A DNA stretch of 46,553 bases from Betaproteobacteria bacterium (GTDB lineage Bacteria > Pseudomonadota > Gammaproteobacteria > Burkholderiales > SG8-41): the NCBI GenBank assembly GCA_025363575.1, contig JANYDM010000158.1, forward strand, positions 1 through 46,553, written 5' to 3'. Below are positions 16,627-25,116 of this stretch, in pieces. The number at the start of each line of letters is the position of its first letter. The first letter of the stretch is position 1. The position numbers and the translations under genes were made by a program. The notes beneath the pieces are model-generated. The model was given only the letters and a program-made list of their open reading frames with translations, was not told where the DNA came from and did no database searches.

Positions 16627-17235
16627 ATGACCGCCCTCGCCAAACACCCAGAAGCGAAATTCATACGCTTGCAGCTGCGCCAGAATCTGGTGCTGAAATC
16701 GATGACCGCGACGCAATGGTCGGAGCTCGAGGCGCTGATCGACGTCACTGACTATGTCAAGGGAGCGCTGCTTGAAAATCAAGGCGACGCTTCGATGCAG
16801 CAGTACTTCATTCTCGACGGCATCCTGAAGCGCGTCGTCTCGAGCCCGGCGGGCAAGGAAATGATTCTGCGTTTCGCGGCGGAGACGCAGATCGACACAA
16901 GTTACGCCGCCTGGCGCCTGAAAACACCCATGCCTTATTCGATCCGCGCCGTTACGCGCGTGCGCACGGCGCGGCTGTCAATGGAAGAATGGAGCGGCTT
17001 CATCGAGCGCCAGCCGGCGATCAAGGGCCGCTTCGAGTTCGAAGTCATGAAGCTGATGAGCGAGGTGATGGCGCACACCATCACGCTGCATCTGCTCGAC
17101 GCGCCGGGGCGCGTCGCACGCTTCATGCGTAAACATTCGGCGCTGGTCGAGCGGCTGCCCAAGAAGGAGCTCGCCGCTTATCTCAACCTCTCGCCGGAGA
17201 CGCTTTCCCGTTTAAAAAAACGCGGAAAGATCTGA
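16627..17235 (+). CDS. Crp/Fnr-family transcriptional regulator (cysteine-less)
   Basis: The 202-residue protein has an N-terminal cyclic-nucleotide-binding-like beta-barrel (about 15-120), a dimerisation helix, and a C-terminal winged helix. The recognition helix reads LSPETLSRLKK. Its E-x-x-S-R pattern is that of Fnr (Glu209, Ser212, Arg213 reading TTGA), not the R-E-x-x-x-R pattern of Crp. That fits the TTGAC-N4-GTCAA boxes found before oxc, fhs and a carrier gene. It contains no cysteine at all, so it cannot hold an Fnr-type 4Fe-4S cluster and must sense something else. Oxalate, formate or a CoA ester are guesses. It is divergent from oxc. The usual ligand residues of cAMP-binding Crp are not evident. 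Confidence 0.88.
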   Translation: MTALAKHPEAKFIRLQLRQNLVLKSMTATQWSELEALIDVTDYVKGALLENQGDASMQQYFILDGILKRVVSSPAGKEMILRFAAETQIDTSYAAWRLKTPMPYSIRAVTRVRTARLSMEEWSGFIERQPAIKGRFEFEVMKLMSEVMAHTITLHLLDAPGRVARFMRKHSALVERLPKKELAAYLNLSPETLSRLKKRGKI

Positions 17236-17243
17236 AGAACTCC

Positions 17244-17338
17244 CGGGCTATGACGTAAGACCTAGCCCGTTGCACTGCCGTTTAGCCTAAGCGCGAATTT
17301 TCCCAGTAACACGGCACACGCCCGGTGTAGGCGTGCGC
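17244..17338 (+). repeat. Two stem-loops after the regulator gene
   Basis: CGGGCTA (17244-17250) pairs with TAGCCCG (17263-17269), and GCACACGCC (17314-17322) pairs with GGCGTGCGC (17330-17338) with one mismatch. Neither is followed by a clean T-run. They may end or stabilise the regulator transcript. The rest of 17236-17489 shows nothing else. Confidence 0.35.
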
Positions 17339-17489
17339 GCAAAAGCCTTTTCCCGCGCACCCACTACCGCAGTCATATGACGTCCAGCGGATTTTGCCGT
17401 CCGCCTCCCTGCGCAACAATGATTTCACGCAACCGGCAGCGCCCAACCAGGCACCGGAAGCATGAATCGCAACAAACACGGGAGGCAAT

Positions 17490-17690
17490 ATGGATCAAAC
17501 CGGCAACTGCTCGATACTGGAAATCGGCCTTAACCAAGAAACAGCCGGGCTTGCCCAAGCACTGTCATACATCGCGCGGCGCGTGCTCGCAATCCTCGCG
17601 CTGTTCGCTTTCATATACGCTTTGCTAGCAGCCGAAGTCGAGCTCGCCAGAATTGAGCACGTCACTGAACCGATGACCTTAACCTGGTAG
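17490..17690 (+). CDS. Possible small single-pass membrane protein
   Basis: This 66-codon frame starts with ATG preceded by a strong GGGAGG ribosome site at a good distance. Residues about 28-50 are strongly hydrophobic (RRVLAILALFAFIYALLAAEV), a plausible membrane helix preceded by two arginines, so the N-terminus is probably cytoplasmic. I do not recognise a family. Its 3' end overlaps the convergent carrier gene by 12 bp. It could be a real microprotein associated with the oxalate system or a chance frame. The ribosome site and helix argue for the former. Confidence 0.4.
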   Translation: MDQTGNCSILEIGLNQETAGLAQALSYIARRVLAILALFAFIYALLAAEVELARIEHVTEPMTLTW

Positions 17691-18953
17691 CGGTTTGCGC
17701 CAGTCTCCCGCATGCAGCCGCGCGCGCAAGCGGACTAGCGTCGTAACGGCCAGGACCGCCGCCCAAACATTCAGTGCCGCCGCGAAATAGAGGATCAGGC
17801 GGCTATCCACGGTCTGCGGCACGTATTGGCTCAGCAGTAAAACCAGCAAGGCAGCGGCCCCTTTTGCGGTATATAAAATTCCCGCGTGCGTGGCCGCACA
17901 CCTGGCGCCGAAAGAATCCGCGCTCGCCGCCGGGAACAAGCTGTAAATTTCGCCCCAGCAGAAGAATATCGCCGCGGTCAATAACACGAAGGCGAGCGGA
18001 TCACTCCCGCACCACGCCAGCGCGACGATGGCAAGCGCCTCGCAGCCGAACGCGATTGCCATAGCCGGCTCGCGGCCGATACGATCCGAAACCCAGCCGA
18101 AAAACGGCCGCGACAGCCCGCTGAATACGCGATCGATCGCAAGCGCGAAAGTCAGCGCGGGGAGCGTCAAGTCGAGAATCGATGCAGGCGTATTCGCTAT
18201 CTTGTATTCCTTGGCGATGGGCGCGAGCTGCGAGATCGCCAGCAATCCCGCCGTCGCGACCAGGAAAAACATCAGGTACATGAGCCAGAACGCGGGCGCC
18301 CTGATGACTTCGAGTGGGCCATAACCGGGCGCGTCGCTCGAACCGTCGATACCGCGTGCACCTTGCGTAGCCGGCGCGGCCATGCGCGATGCCGCCAGGA
18401 CAACAATCAGAGCCTGGCCCACACCGAAATACAGGAATGCGTTTTCATATCCGCGTGCTTGTATCGTTGCGTGTATGAGCAGGACGGTGGCAGCAGACAC
18501 CGTGCCGAATCCTGCGGCTGTCAGGCCTACTGCGAGGCCGCGCTGATCGCCAAACCATTTCAGCGCATTGCCTATGCAAGCGCTGTAAACGGCGCCGGCG
18601 CCGATGCCGCCGACCGCAGCGCTGAAATAGAGTATCGCGAGGGATTCGGCGTATGCGTTCAGGCCCCACGAAATCCCGGTCAGAATCCCGCCCGCCATTA
18701 CGGGCAGGCGCGGGCCAAAACGATCAGCCAGATATCCCGTGACCGGCATGAGCCAGGTTTCGGTCAGGACAAAAATCGTAAACGCGATTTGGATTGCGGT
18801 CCGCCCCCACGCGAATTTCGCGTCGATCGGGGCGACGAAAACCGCCCAGCCGTATTGGAGGTTGGCCACCATCACCATACATAGGATGCCGAGGACGAGC
18901 TGGAGCCGCTGACAACCGGGGCCTTTTGCGCAGCCTTGTGGGTCGCAATCCAT
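17679..18953 (-). CDS. MFS carrier, OxlT-like oxalate/formate exchanger
   Basis: This 424-residue MFS protein has about 12 membrane helices; ATG 18953 is used because GGGGGTG precedes it, and an in-frame TTG lies one codon upstream. It has the MFS loop signatures GYLADRFGPR and GWVSDRIGRE. The two basic residues that bind oxalate in OxlT (Arg272 and Lys355) have counterparts here: Arg in GLSRPFFGW and Lys in ILYTAKGAA. It lies 280 bp downstream of a second OxlT-like gene and near oxc/frc, so oxalate uptake coupled to formate efflux or proton entry is the best guess. The short Cys-containing N-terminus (MDCDPQGCAKGPGC) is unusual for the family. Confidence 0.85.
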   Translation of the reverse strand: MDCDPQGCAKGPGCQRLQLVLGILCMVMVANLQYGWAVFVAPIDAKFAWGRTAIQIAFTIFVLTETWLMPVTGYLADRFGPRLPVMAGGILTGISWGLNAYAESLAILYFSAAVGGIGAGAVYSACIGNALKWFGDQRGLAVGLTAAGFGTVSAATVLLIHATIQARGYENAFLYFGVGQALIVVLAASRMAAPATQGARGIDGSSDAPGYGPLEVIRAPAFWLMYLMFFLVATAGLLAISQLAPIAKEYKIANTPASILDLTLPALTFALAIDRVFSGLSRPFFGWVSDRIGREPAMAIAFGCEALAIVALAWCGSDPLAFVLLTAAIFFCWGEIYSLFPAASADSFGARCAATHAGILYTAKGAAALLVLLLSQYVPQTVDSRLILYFAAALNVWAAVLAVTTLVRLRARLHAGDWRKPLPG

Positions 18954-19236
18954 CAAACACCCCCTATGGTCACCGGCTCAATGTTCGCGCGTTGCCGCCT
19001 ATGTAAGCGTACAGACTGCCTGGGCGCGCGAAGCACTCAACGCGCGTCCCGAGAAACGGATATTGGCGGCCTTATTCGGTTGTCTGTTGTGCGCTGATGC
19101 AATGCGATGGCGAAATCGCGAGACAGAGCGTCTTCGCGGATGTTGCGGTTGATGACTGGTTCGCATTGCGAAGACCGCTCGTCGGGCAAGCCAGTTTTCC
19201 GCAGCATAAGCAGTCATCCCGTCAACAACCGGAAAG
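18954..19236. other. Intergenic gap between the two carrier genes
   Basis: The 283 bp hold the ribosome site of the downstream carrier (GGGGGTG) at the left end. I see no convincing terminator, Fnr-like box or gene. Short frames here lack ribosome sites. Confidence 0.5.
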
Positions 19237-20535
19237 TTACACTTCCCCGGCGATTCTCTTCCTGATAATGGGCCTTAGAACAAAAAGGGCCAGGGCCGCC
19301 GCTGTGAGGTCGAATACCGCAGCGATGTAGTAAGGCACCGAGAACGAGCCGGCATACTGCGCTGCCACCGCAGCAGCACCCCACCCGGCCATGATGGACG
19401 CCAATCCTTTAGCCGTATACATGATCCCGTAATTGCCAGAAGCGTTTTTCGGGCCAAAGACGTCCCCCGTTATCGCCGAGAACAACGCATAAATTTCACC
19501 CCAGGCAAGGAATACGAAGGGCATCAGGATCATGAACGCAATCGGATTGCCTGCAATCTGCGTCATCAGAAAGATGAGCACGCCTTCGAGCGCAAAAGCG
19601 AAGGCCATCGTGTACTCGCGGCCTAGCCTGTCTGAAACCGCGCCCCACATGATTCTCGCGAACGCATTGGTAACACCTGCCAGGGTTGCAACGAACGGGA
19701 CAATCGCGATGCCCATGAACGTGGCGTCGAATACGTTGAGGGACTTGGCGATCTGCGACATATTGCCGGTGGTCATCAGACCGCCGGTGCAGACCATTAG
19801 AAACATCAAGTACATAATGTAAAACTCTTTCTGCGACATCATCTGCTTCGCAGAAAACTCCTGCCGCGTTTGCACGACCGCCTTGGGCTGCACCCAATCC
19901 TTGGGCTGCCAGCCTTTGGGCGGGTGGTGCAAAATGAACGCCATCGCAATGGCCACAATACCTTGACCAATGCCCCATGCGGTCATGGCACCGGCCCAAC
20001 CCATGGACGAAATACTGCCGCTGATCGGGATCAGCGTAAGCGCTGAGCCGCCGCCGAATCCCGCGGCGGTCAGTCCGGCCGCCAACCCTCTTTTGTCGGG
20101 AAACCATTTGACCGCATTGGCTACCGTTGCTATGTAGATGATGCCGCAACCGGTTCCGGCCAGTACGCCGTAATAGATGTACAAGTGAAAAATGGATGTT
20201 GCGAACATTCCACCGAGCACCCATCCCAGAAAAACCAGCACGGCGCCGACGAGCATGAGGTTGCGGATGCCGAATTTATCGATGAAATATCCGGCGACAG
20301 GAACTGGCCAGGTTTCGAATAGAATAAAAAGCGTATAGATCAGGGCAATGTCAGAGTAGGGCGCGGCCGCGAACTGCTGCTTCAGCCCGGGAGTGAAAAG
20401 GGTGAAGGCATACTGAAAGTTCGATATGACGACCATCGCCGTGACGCCGGCGGCCAATTGAATCCACCGGTTGCCGACGATCGGACCGTAATTTTGTTGC
20501 GCAAGATCCAGCTGAGCTGCGCTCTCATCCGACAT
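19237..20535 (-). CDS. MFS carrier, OxlT-like oxalate/formate exchanger
   Basis: The 432-residue protein has about 12 membrane helices and close resemblance to Oxalobacter OxlT: GNRWIQL at the N-terminus, WFPDKRGLAAGLTAAGFG, and FLAWGEIYALFSA. Positions equivalent to the oxalate-binding Arg272 and Lys355 are Arg in NAFARIMWG and Lys in IMYTAKGLAS. The start has a very strong AGGAGGAGG ribosome site. Upstream at 20706-20719 is a copy of the TTGAC-N4-GTCAA palindrome, tying the gene to the oxc/fhs regulon. The AGGAGGAGG is also perfectly complementary to the hairpin loop of the small-RNA candidate at 34334-34478. Confidence 0.88.
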   Translation of the reverse strand: MSDESAAQLDLAQQNYGPIVGNRWIQLAAGVTAMVVISNFQYAFTLFTPGLKQQFAAAPYSDIALIYTLFILFETWPVPVAGYFIDKFGIRNLMLVGAVLVFLGWVLGGMFATSIFHLYIYYGVLAGTGCGIIYIATVANAVKWFPDKRGLAAGLTAAGFGGGSALTLIPISGSISSMGWAGAMTAWGIGQGIVAIAMAFILHHPPKGWQPKDWVQPKAVVQTRQEFSAKQMMSQKEFYIMYLMFLMVCTGGLMTTGNMSQIAKSLNVFDATFMGIAIVPFVATLAGVTNAFARIMWGAVSDRLGREYTMAFAFALEGVLIFLMTQIAGNPIAFMILMPFVFLAWGEIYALFSAITGDVFGPKNASGNYGIMYTAKGLASIMAGWGAAAVAAQYAGSFSVPYYIAAVFDLTAAALALFVLRPIIRKRIAGEV

Positions 20536-20705
20536 ATTTCCTCCTCCTGAAATTATTTTTTTGTGCCTGATATCACCAGCGCAATCAACTCGACGGCACT
20601 GGCGTAACGGACATCGATGCTGCGTCTCCGGGCTGCCGGGACCGGTGCATTAAAGCATCAAATCCCATCTGTGTTCAATCTGATGGCGCTTGAAATGTTT
20701 GGAAC

Positions 20706-20719
20706 TTGACCACGGTCAA
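20706..20719. promoter_or_regulatory. Fnr-like palindrome upstream of the OxlT-like gene
   Basis: TTGAC-CACG-GTCAA is identical to the box before oxc. Twenty-two bp downstream on the minus strand the sequence is TCAGAT, a poor -10, so activation here may be weaker or use a different geometry. It lies about 170 bp before the carrier start; the rest of 20536-20809 shows nothing else. Confidence 0.65.
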
Positions 20720-20809
20720 GAAATGCAGCAATCATCAATAACCGGGACGCAGCAATCGCATCTCCCGCAATAGCCGCCGGCGAGGCAGGGAGCCGCAGCG
20801 CGCCCGAAG

Positions 20810-21772
20810 TTATTCCCGGTCGAGAAATCCCGCCTCGTTCATCCGGTCTCTATGCATCGCTTCCGCCTTCTCGGCCCATTTTGCGAATTCAGCACCAGTC
20901 AGGAAATTCGTGCTGAATGCGCCTTCTTCCATGAATTTCAGCCACTCCGCAGTCTGACGCACGTGTCTGAACAATTCGACGTAGAACGCGGTTTGCTCCG
21001 CGGTTACGCCAGCCGGTAAAAAAGTACCGCGCAATGCAACGTAGTTGACGTCGATTCCCGCCTCCCGGCATAGCGCGATATCGTGCCACGACGAGGTGCC
21101 GGAAACGGGAACGCGATAGGCCATGCGTTCGACGCTGAATACGCAAAGCGCGCGCAGTTTACCGGCGCGCCACGGCATAACCGCTTCGATCGGGTTATTG
21201 ACGCTGGAGTCAATACGCCTGTCCGTCAGATGGAGCGCCACTGCGCCGCCGCTCTTGAAAGGCACGTAAATAAACTTGGCGCCGGCGACCTTTTCGATCG
21301 CGGCCGTGATGATCTGGTCATCCTGTTTTAATCCGGTGCCGCCCATCCTGAACTTGTTCGGTCCGGCTGCCCTGACTGCGTCGAGATATCCCCCCGCCGA
21401 TGTATATGGCGTTTCAGCGTTTACCCACAGGACAAACTGATCGAGCGCCAGCATCGCCACCGGCGTCATGCTGCGCCACGTCGGCACGTTCTTGCTGGCG
21501 AGCGGCGTGGTAAAAACGTTGGAAAGTGTGATGACGACTTTGTGCGGGTCGCCGGCGGCTTCCTTCATCGCAAGGAAAGCCTCCGCGCCGGCGCCGCCCG
21601 GCCGATTGACGACGATCAATGGCTGCCGCATCAGTTTGTGCTTGGTCACTATGCCCTGCACCAGACGCGCCATCTGGTCGGCACCGCCGCCGGTACCGGC
21701 CGACACTACGAACTCGACGGGCTTCAAAGGCTCCCAGCCGGCGCTGTGCGCGCAGATGGGTAACGCCGCCAT
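20810..21772 (-). CDS. TctC/Bug-family periplasmic solute-binding protein
   Basis: The 320-residue protein matches the tripartite tricarboxylate transporter binding-protein family: KPVEFVVSAGTGGGADQMARL near the N-terminus instead of the usual P-GG-D-AR loop, then the two-lobe periplasmic fold. From ATG 21772 the signal peptide is short (MAALPICAHSA). The frame stays open upstream and reads as hydrophobic residues (SSLAFA preceded by LLSPFIV) for about 20 codons with no ATG, GTG or TTG. The real start may therefore be a rare codon such as CTG near 21808, or the 5' end may have decayed. No TctA/TctB membrane genes are present. It lies upstream of the OxlT-like gene on the same strand, so an oxalate or dicarboxylate ligand is possible. 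Confidence 0.82.
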   Translation of the reverse strand: MAALPICAHSAGWEPLKPVEFVVSAGTGGGADQMARLVQGIVTKHKLMRQPLIVVNRPGGAGAEAFLAMKEAAGDPHKVVITLSNVFTTPLASKNVPTWRSMTPVAMLALDQFVLWVNAETPYTSAGGYLDAVRAAGPNKFRMGGTGLKQDDQIITAAIEKVAGAKFIYVPFKSGGAVALHLTDRRIDSSVNNPIEAVMPWRAGKLRALCVFSVERMAYRVPVSGTSSWHDIALCREAGIDVNYVALRGTFLPAGVTAEQTAFYVELFRHVRQTAEWLKFMEEGAFSTNFLTGAEFAKWAEKAEAMHRDRMNEAGFLDRE

Positions 21773-21991
21773 CGCGAACGCTAGTGACGACCTGACGATG
21801 AAGGGCGATAGCAGAGATGTGTTTATATAATCCCCCTCTAAACCAGCCCTTGAAACTAATCGCGCTCGTTAGTGCGTCGCTTTTTTTGCGGGCGGATTAC
21901 GGCCGGAACCTGCGCGCATTGTAGTCAAATCAGCGGCGGATGCGCTTGCTGCAATCGATATTCGCAAAAAACGCGGGTGTTGCCCTTACAA

Positions 21992-23188
21992 TCACTTCAC
22001 TAGCAACACCGGCACGTTGACTCGGTGCAGCACCTCGGTCGCGCCTGAGCCCAGCAACGCATTGGCGACCGCTCCCCCGCCGCGGGGGCTCATCATGACA
22101 ATTCCTGCTCCCAGACTGCGGACGTACTGCGCCACGGTTTCGCCCACATCGCCGACGCCGATATGCTGGCTGTATTTGACGCTGGCGGCATCAAGCAGAT
22201 TGCGCGCCGCTTCGAGTTCCCTGGCCCCCTGGTCTTGATGCATCCGCTTCGCCTCTGCGCTCACGCCCTGTATTGCGCCTGACAGCGGGCGCTGCACGTT
22301 GAGCAGATGCAACTCCGGCGATCCTTTGAAAAGCTGCGTCTGCTCGATTATGAATTTGACTGCGCGAAGCGAATTCTGCGAGCCATCGAGCGGTATCAAC
22401 ACCTTCTGTAGCGAATTCGACGGCGTCGCTGGCCCGGCCGCCAGAGCAGCCGGCTCCGACTCTCCCTTCTCGCCGCGCGAGGCAAGCCACTTGCCGAGCG
22501 CCACAACAAACGCCGCGCCGAGCAGTCCCGCTGCTGACAACCCCAGCGTCAGCGAGCCGACCTTGAGCACATCGAAATCAATTAGCCAGTGCGCGTTGGC
22601 TTCGAACCAATTGACCACCGCCGGATCGGTGACCGGCATTTCACCGGCGACATAACCGATGAGCGCGGCGCCTATCGTTATGATGACCGGGAAACGCTCC
22701 ATCAGCTTCATCAGGACCGTGGCGCCGAAGATCACCAGCGGAATGCTGATCAGCAGCCCCAACACGAGCAGCAGTACGCTGCCTTTGGCCGCGGCCGCCA
22801 CGCCGATTACATTGTCCAGGCTCATCACCAGGTCGGCAATCAGAATGGTTTTGACGGCCTGGATCAGGTTGTCCGAGCTTTCGATGTCCGCGTCGCCGTC
22901 TTCGGGCATCAGCAATTTGACCGCAATCCAAAATAGCAGCACCCCGCCGATGATCTTGAGGAAAGGCCACTTCAATGCCTCGACCGCGATGAGCGTTAGA
23001 ACGATACGCAACACCACCGCCGCGCCGGCGCCCCAAAATATCGCCTTGCCCTGCTGGTGCTTGGGCAGCGACCGCGCCGCAAGCGCGATCACGACCGCGT
23101 TGTCACCGGACAAGATGATATTGATCCAGATGATGGCCATCAATCCGGTCCAGAAATGCATCGTCTGTACTTCTGCTATGAAATCCAT
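21992..23188 (-). CDS. TerC-family membrane protein fused to a UspA domain
   Basis: Residues about 1-235 are a TerC/YjbE-type integral membrane domain with two signature repeats: NIILSGDNAVVIALAAR, and DLVMSLDNVIGVAAAA, whose Asp-Asn residues are thought to bind metal. A linker (about 236-260) joins a C-terminal universal stress protein domain (about 262-398) with VLIPLDGSQNSLRAV, and SPRGGGAVANALLGSGATEV near the end, the nucleotide-binding glycine loop of ATP-binding UspA proteins. TerC proteins export manganese or help metallate exported proteins. The fusion suggests ATP or AMP sensing of that activity. The gene follows fhs by 104 bp on the same strand and may be co-transcribed. Confidence 0.88.
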   Translation of the reverse strand: MDFIAEVQTMHFWTGLMAIIWINIILSGDNAVVIALAARSLPKHQQGKAIFWGAGAAVVLRIVLTLIAVEALKWPFLKIIGGVLLFWIAVKLLMPEDGDADIESSDNLIQAVKTILIADLVMSLDNVIGVAAAAKGSVLLLVLGLLISIPLVIFGATVLMKLMERFPVIITIGAALIGYVAGEMPVTDPAVVNWFEANAHWLIDFDVLKVGSLTLGLSAAGLLGAAFVVALGKWLASRGEKGESEPAALAAGPATPSNSLQKVLIPLDGSQNSLRAVKFIIEQTQLFKGSPELHLLNVQRPLSGAIQGVSAEAKRMHQDQGARELEAARNLLDAASVKYSQHIGVGDVGETVAQYVRSLGAGIVMMSPRGGGAVANALLGSGATEVLHRVNVPVLLVK

Positions 23189-23292
23189 GGCTTTCCTCGT
23201 CGTCTGCGCTTACTGGCGCTGCGCTGCGTTAGCTCGCGCGAAAGGGGCCCAATGATACCCGAAGGCCCGGTCTCACGTCGCAGGCCGCAAGA

Positions 23293-24969
23293 TTAGAATA
23301 ACCCCACAACCTTGCCATCGTCGGTGAGATCGATTTTTTCGGCCGACGGCACCTTGGGCAGGCCCGGCATGGTCATGATATCGCCGCACACCATGACGAC
23401 AAACTCCGCGCCGGCGGCAAGCCGCACTTCACGCACGTTGATGGTGTGGCCAGACGGCGCACCGCGCACCTTGGCGTCGGTCGAAAAGGACGACTGGGTC
23501 TTGGCCACGCATACGGGATAGTGGCCGTAGCCGTCGTCCTGAAGTTTCTGGATTTGACCGCGCACCTTGCCGTCGGCGGTCACTTCTTTCGCACCGTAAA
23601 TCTTGGTCGCGATCTTGGTGACCTTCTCCCACAGCGTATCCTGGTCTTCGTAGACGTATTTCATCGGCGTCGGCTTGGTCTCGATCAGCTCAACGACCTT
23701 GCGCGCCACGTCCGCCGCGCCAGCGCCGCCCTCCGCCCAGTGCCGTGCGACCAATACGGTCGCGCCGAGCGCTTCGACCTTTTTCTTCAGCAGGTCGACT
23801 TCGGCCTGGGTGTCGAACGTAAAGTGATTGATCGACACCACGCACGGCAGGCCGTAGTTCACGGTCACGTTGTGCACATGGCGTTCGAGATTGGCGATGC
23901 CTTTCTCGAGCGCCGGAAGATTTTCCTTGTTCAGCTCCTTGAGATCGGCGCCGCCGTGGTACTTGAGCGCGCGCACGGTCGCGACCAGCACGACGGCCGA
24001 CGGCCGCAGCCCGGACTTGCGGCATTTGATATCGATGAATTTTTCGGCGCCGAGGTCGGCGCCAAAGCCTGCTTCAGTCACGACGTAATCGGCGAGCTTG
24101 AGCGCGGTCTTGGTAGCGATCACCGAATTGCAGCCGTGCGCGATGTTCGCGAACGGGCCGCCGTGCACGAACGCCGGGTTGTTTTCGAGCGTCTGCACCA
24201 GATTGGGCTGCAGTGCGTCTTTCAGCAACACAGTCATCGCGCCATGCACGTTGAGATCGCGCGCGTGCACCGGTTTGAGATCGCGCGTATAGGCGACGAC
24301 GATATTGCCGAGGCGCGTCTTGAGATCCTTCAGCGAATTCGACAGGCAGAATATGGCCATCACTTCCGACGCCACGACGATGTCGAAGCCGTCCTGGCGC
24401 GGATAGCCGTTGCCCGGGCCGCCGAGACCGACGGTGATATCGCGCAGGGCGCGGTCGTTCATGTCCATGACACGCCGCCAGGCAATGCGCCGCACGTCGA
24501 TGCCGAGCGCGTTGCCGTGATGGATATGATTGTCGAGCGCGGCCGCCAGCAGGTTGTTGGCGAGCGCGATCGCGTTGAAGTCGCCGGTGAAATGCAGATT
24601 GATGTCTTCCATCGGCACGATTTGCGCGTAACCGCCGCCGGCCGCGCCGCCCTTGACGCCGAACACCGGTCCCAGCGATGGCTCGCGCAGGCAGATCAGG
24701 GCTTTCTTGCCGATCTTGTTCAAGGCGTCGCCCAGTCCCACCGTCGTGGTCGTTTTGCCTTCGCCCGCAGGCGTCGGGCTGATGGCGGTCACCAGGATCA
24801 GCTTGCCGTCTTTCTTGTTGGCCAGGCTGTCGACGTATTCGAGCGACACTTTGGCTTTGTAATGGCCGTACGGCACGAGGTGCTCGTCGGGAATGCCGAG
24901 TTTTTCGGCGACCTTGGTGATGCGCTGCATCTTTGCAGCCTGCGCGATTTCGATGTCGGATAACGCCAT
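23293..24969 (-). CDS. fhs: Formate--tetrahydrofolate ligase
   Basis: The 558-residue enzyme makes 10-formyl-THF from formate, THF and ATP. The N-terminus has the family P-loop [17 protein letters not shown] (about 85-101), followed by [20 protein letters not shown] and [11 protein letters not shown]. The C-terminus has [13 protein letters not shown]. All are hallmarks of Fhs, and the length is typical. A strong AGGGGTGGAG ribosome site precedes the ATG. The promoter repeats the oxc layout (Fnr-like box, 22 bp, TATATT), which links formate produced from oxalate to folate C1 loading under the same regulator. No folD or fch gene lies in the window. Confidence 0.96.
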   Translation of the reverse strand: MALSDIEIAQAAKMQRITKVAEKLGIPDEHLVPYGHYKAKVSLEYVDSLANKKDGKLILVTAISPTPAGEGKTTTTVGLGDALNKIGKKALICLREPSLGPVFGVKGGAAGGGYAQIVPMEDINLHFTGDFNAIALANNLLAAALDNHIHHGNALGIDVRRIAWRRVMDMNDRALRDITVGLGGPGNGYPRQDGFDIVVASEVMAIFCLSNSLKDLKTRLGNIVVAYTRDLKPVHARDLNVHGAMTVLLKDALQPNLVQTLENNPAFVHGGPFANIAHGCNSVIATKTALKLADYVVTEAGFGADLGAEKFIDIKCRKSGLRPSAVVLVATVRALKYHGGADLKELNKENLPALEKGIANLERHVHNVTVNYGLPCVVSINHFTFDTQAEVDLLKKKVEALGATVLVARHWAEGGAGAADVARKVVELIETKPTPMKYVYEDQDTLWEKVTKIATKIYGAKEVTADGKVRGQIQKLQDDGYGHYPVCVAKTQSSFSTDAKVRGAPSGHTINVREVRLAAGAEFVVMVCGDIMTMPGLPKVPSAEKIDLTDDGKVVGLF

Positions 24970-25056
24970 GATGCTCCACCCCTAACAGAATTTATGAAGA
25001 CAGAGATTTATTTTATGTGGGCCGCCGGACTTCGAGCTTTGCGAGCGCGGCCTCGC

Positions 25057-25098
25057 AATATAGGCTGCGCCTGCCGCCGCGGCCTTGACCGCAGTCAA
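25057..25098 (-). promoter_or_regulatory. fhs promoter: Fnr-like box plus -10
   Basis: TTGAC-N4-GTCAA (25085-25098) lies exactly 22 bp before TATATT (25057-25062, minus strand), matching the oxc promoter. The flanks GGCC next to the box and GCC next to the -10 are also shared. The TTGACC part is about 30 bp from the -10, too far to be a sigma-70 -35 element, so it should be an activator site. Confidence 0.8.
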
Positions 25099-25116
25099 TT
25101 TTTTGCCGCGCCTATT

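Noticed and set aside
23446..24963. 505-codon plus-strand open frame, and a 301-codon minus-strand frame at 24074-24979
   Set aside because: Both overlap fhs in other frames; only the fhs frame shows a known enzyme from end to end.
25085..25098. TTGACC read as a sigma-70 -35 element of the fhs promoter
   Set aside because: It lies about 30 bp from the -10 TATATT, well beyond the 16-18 bp spacing; the palindrome with GTCAA and the oxc parallel indicate an activator site.
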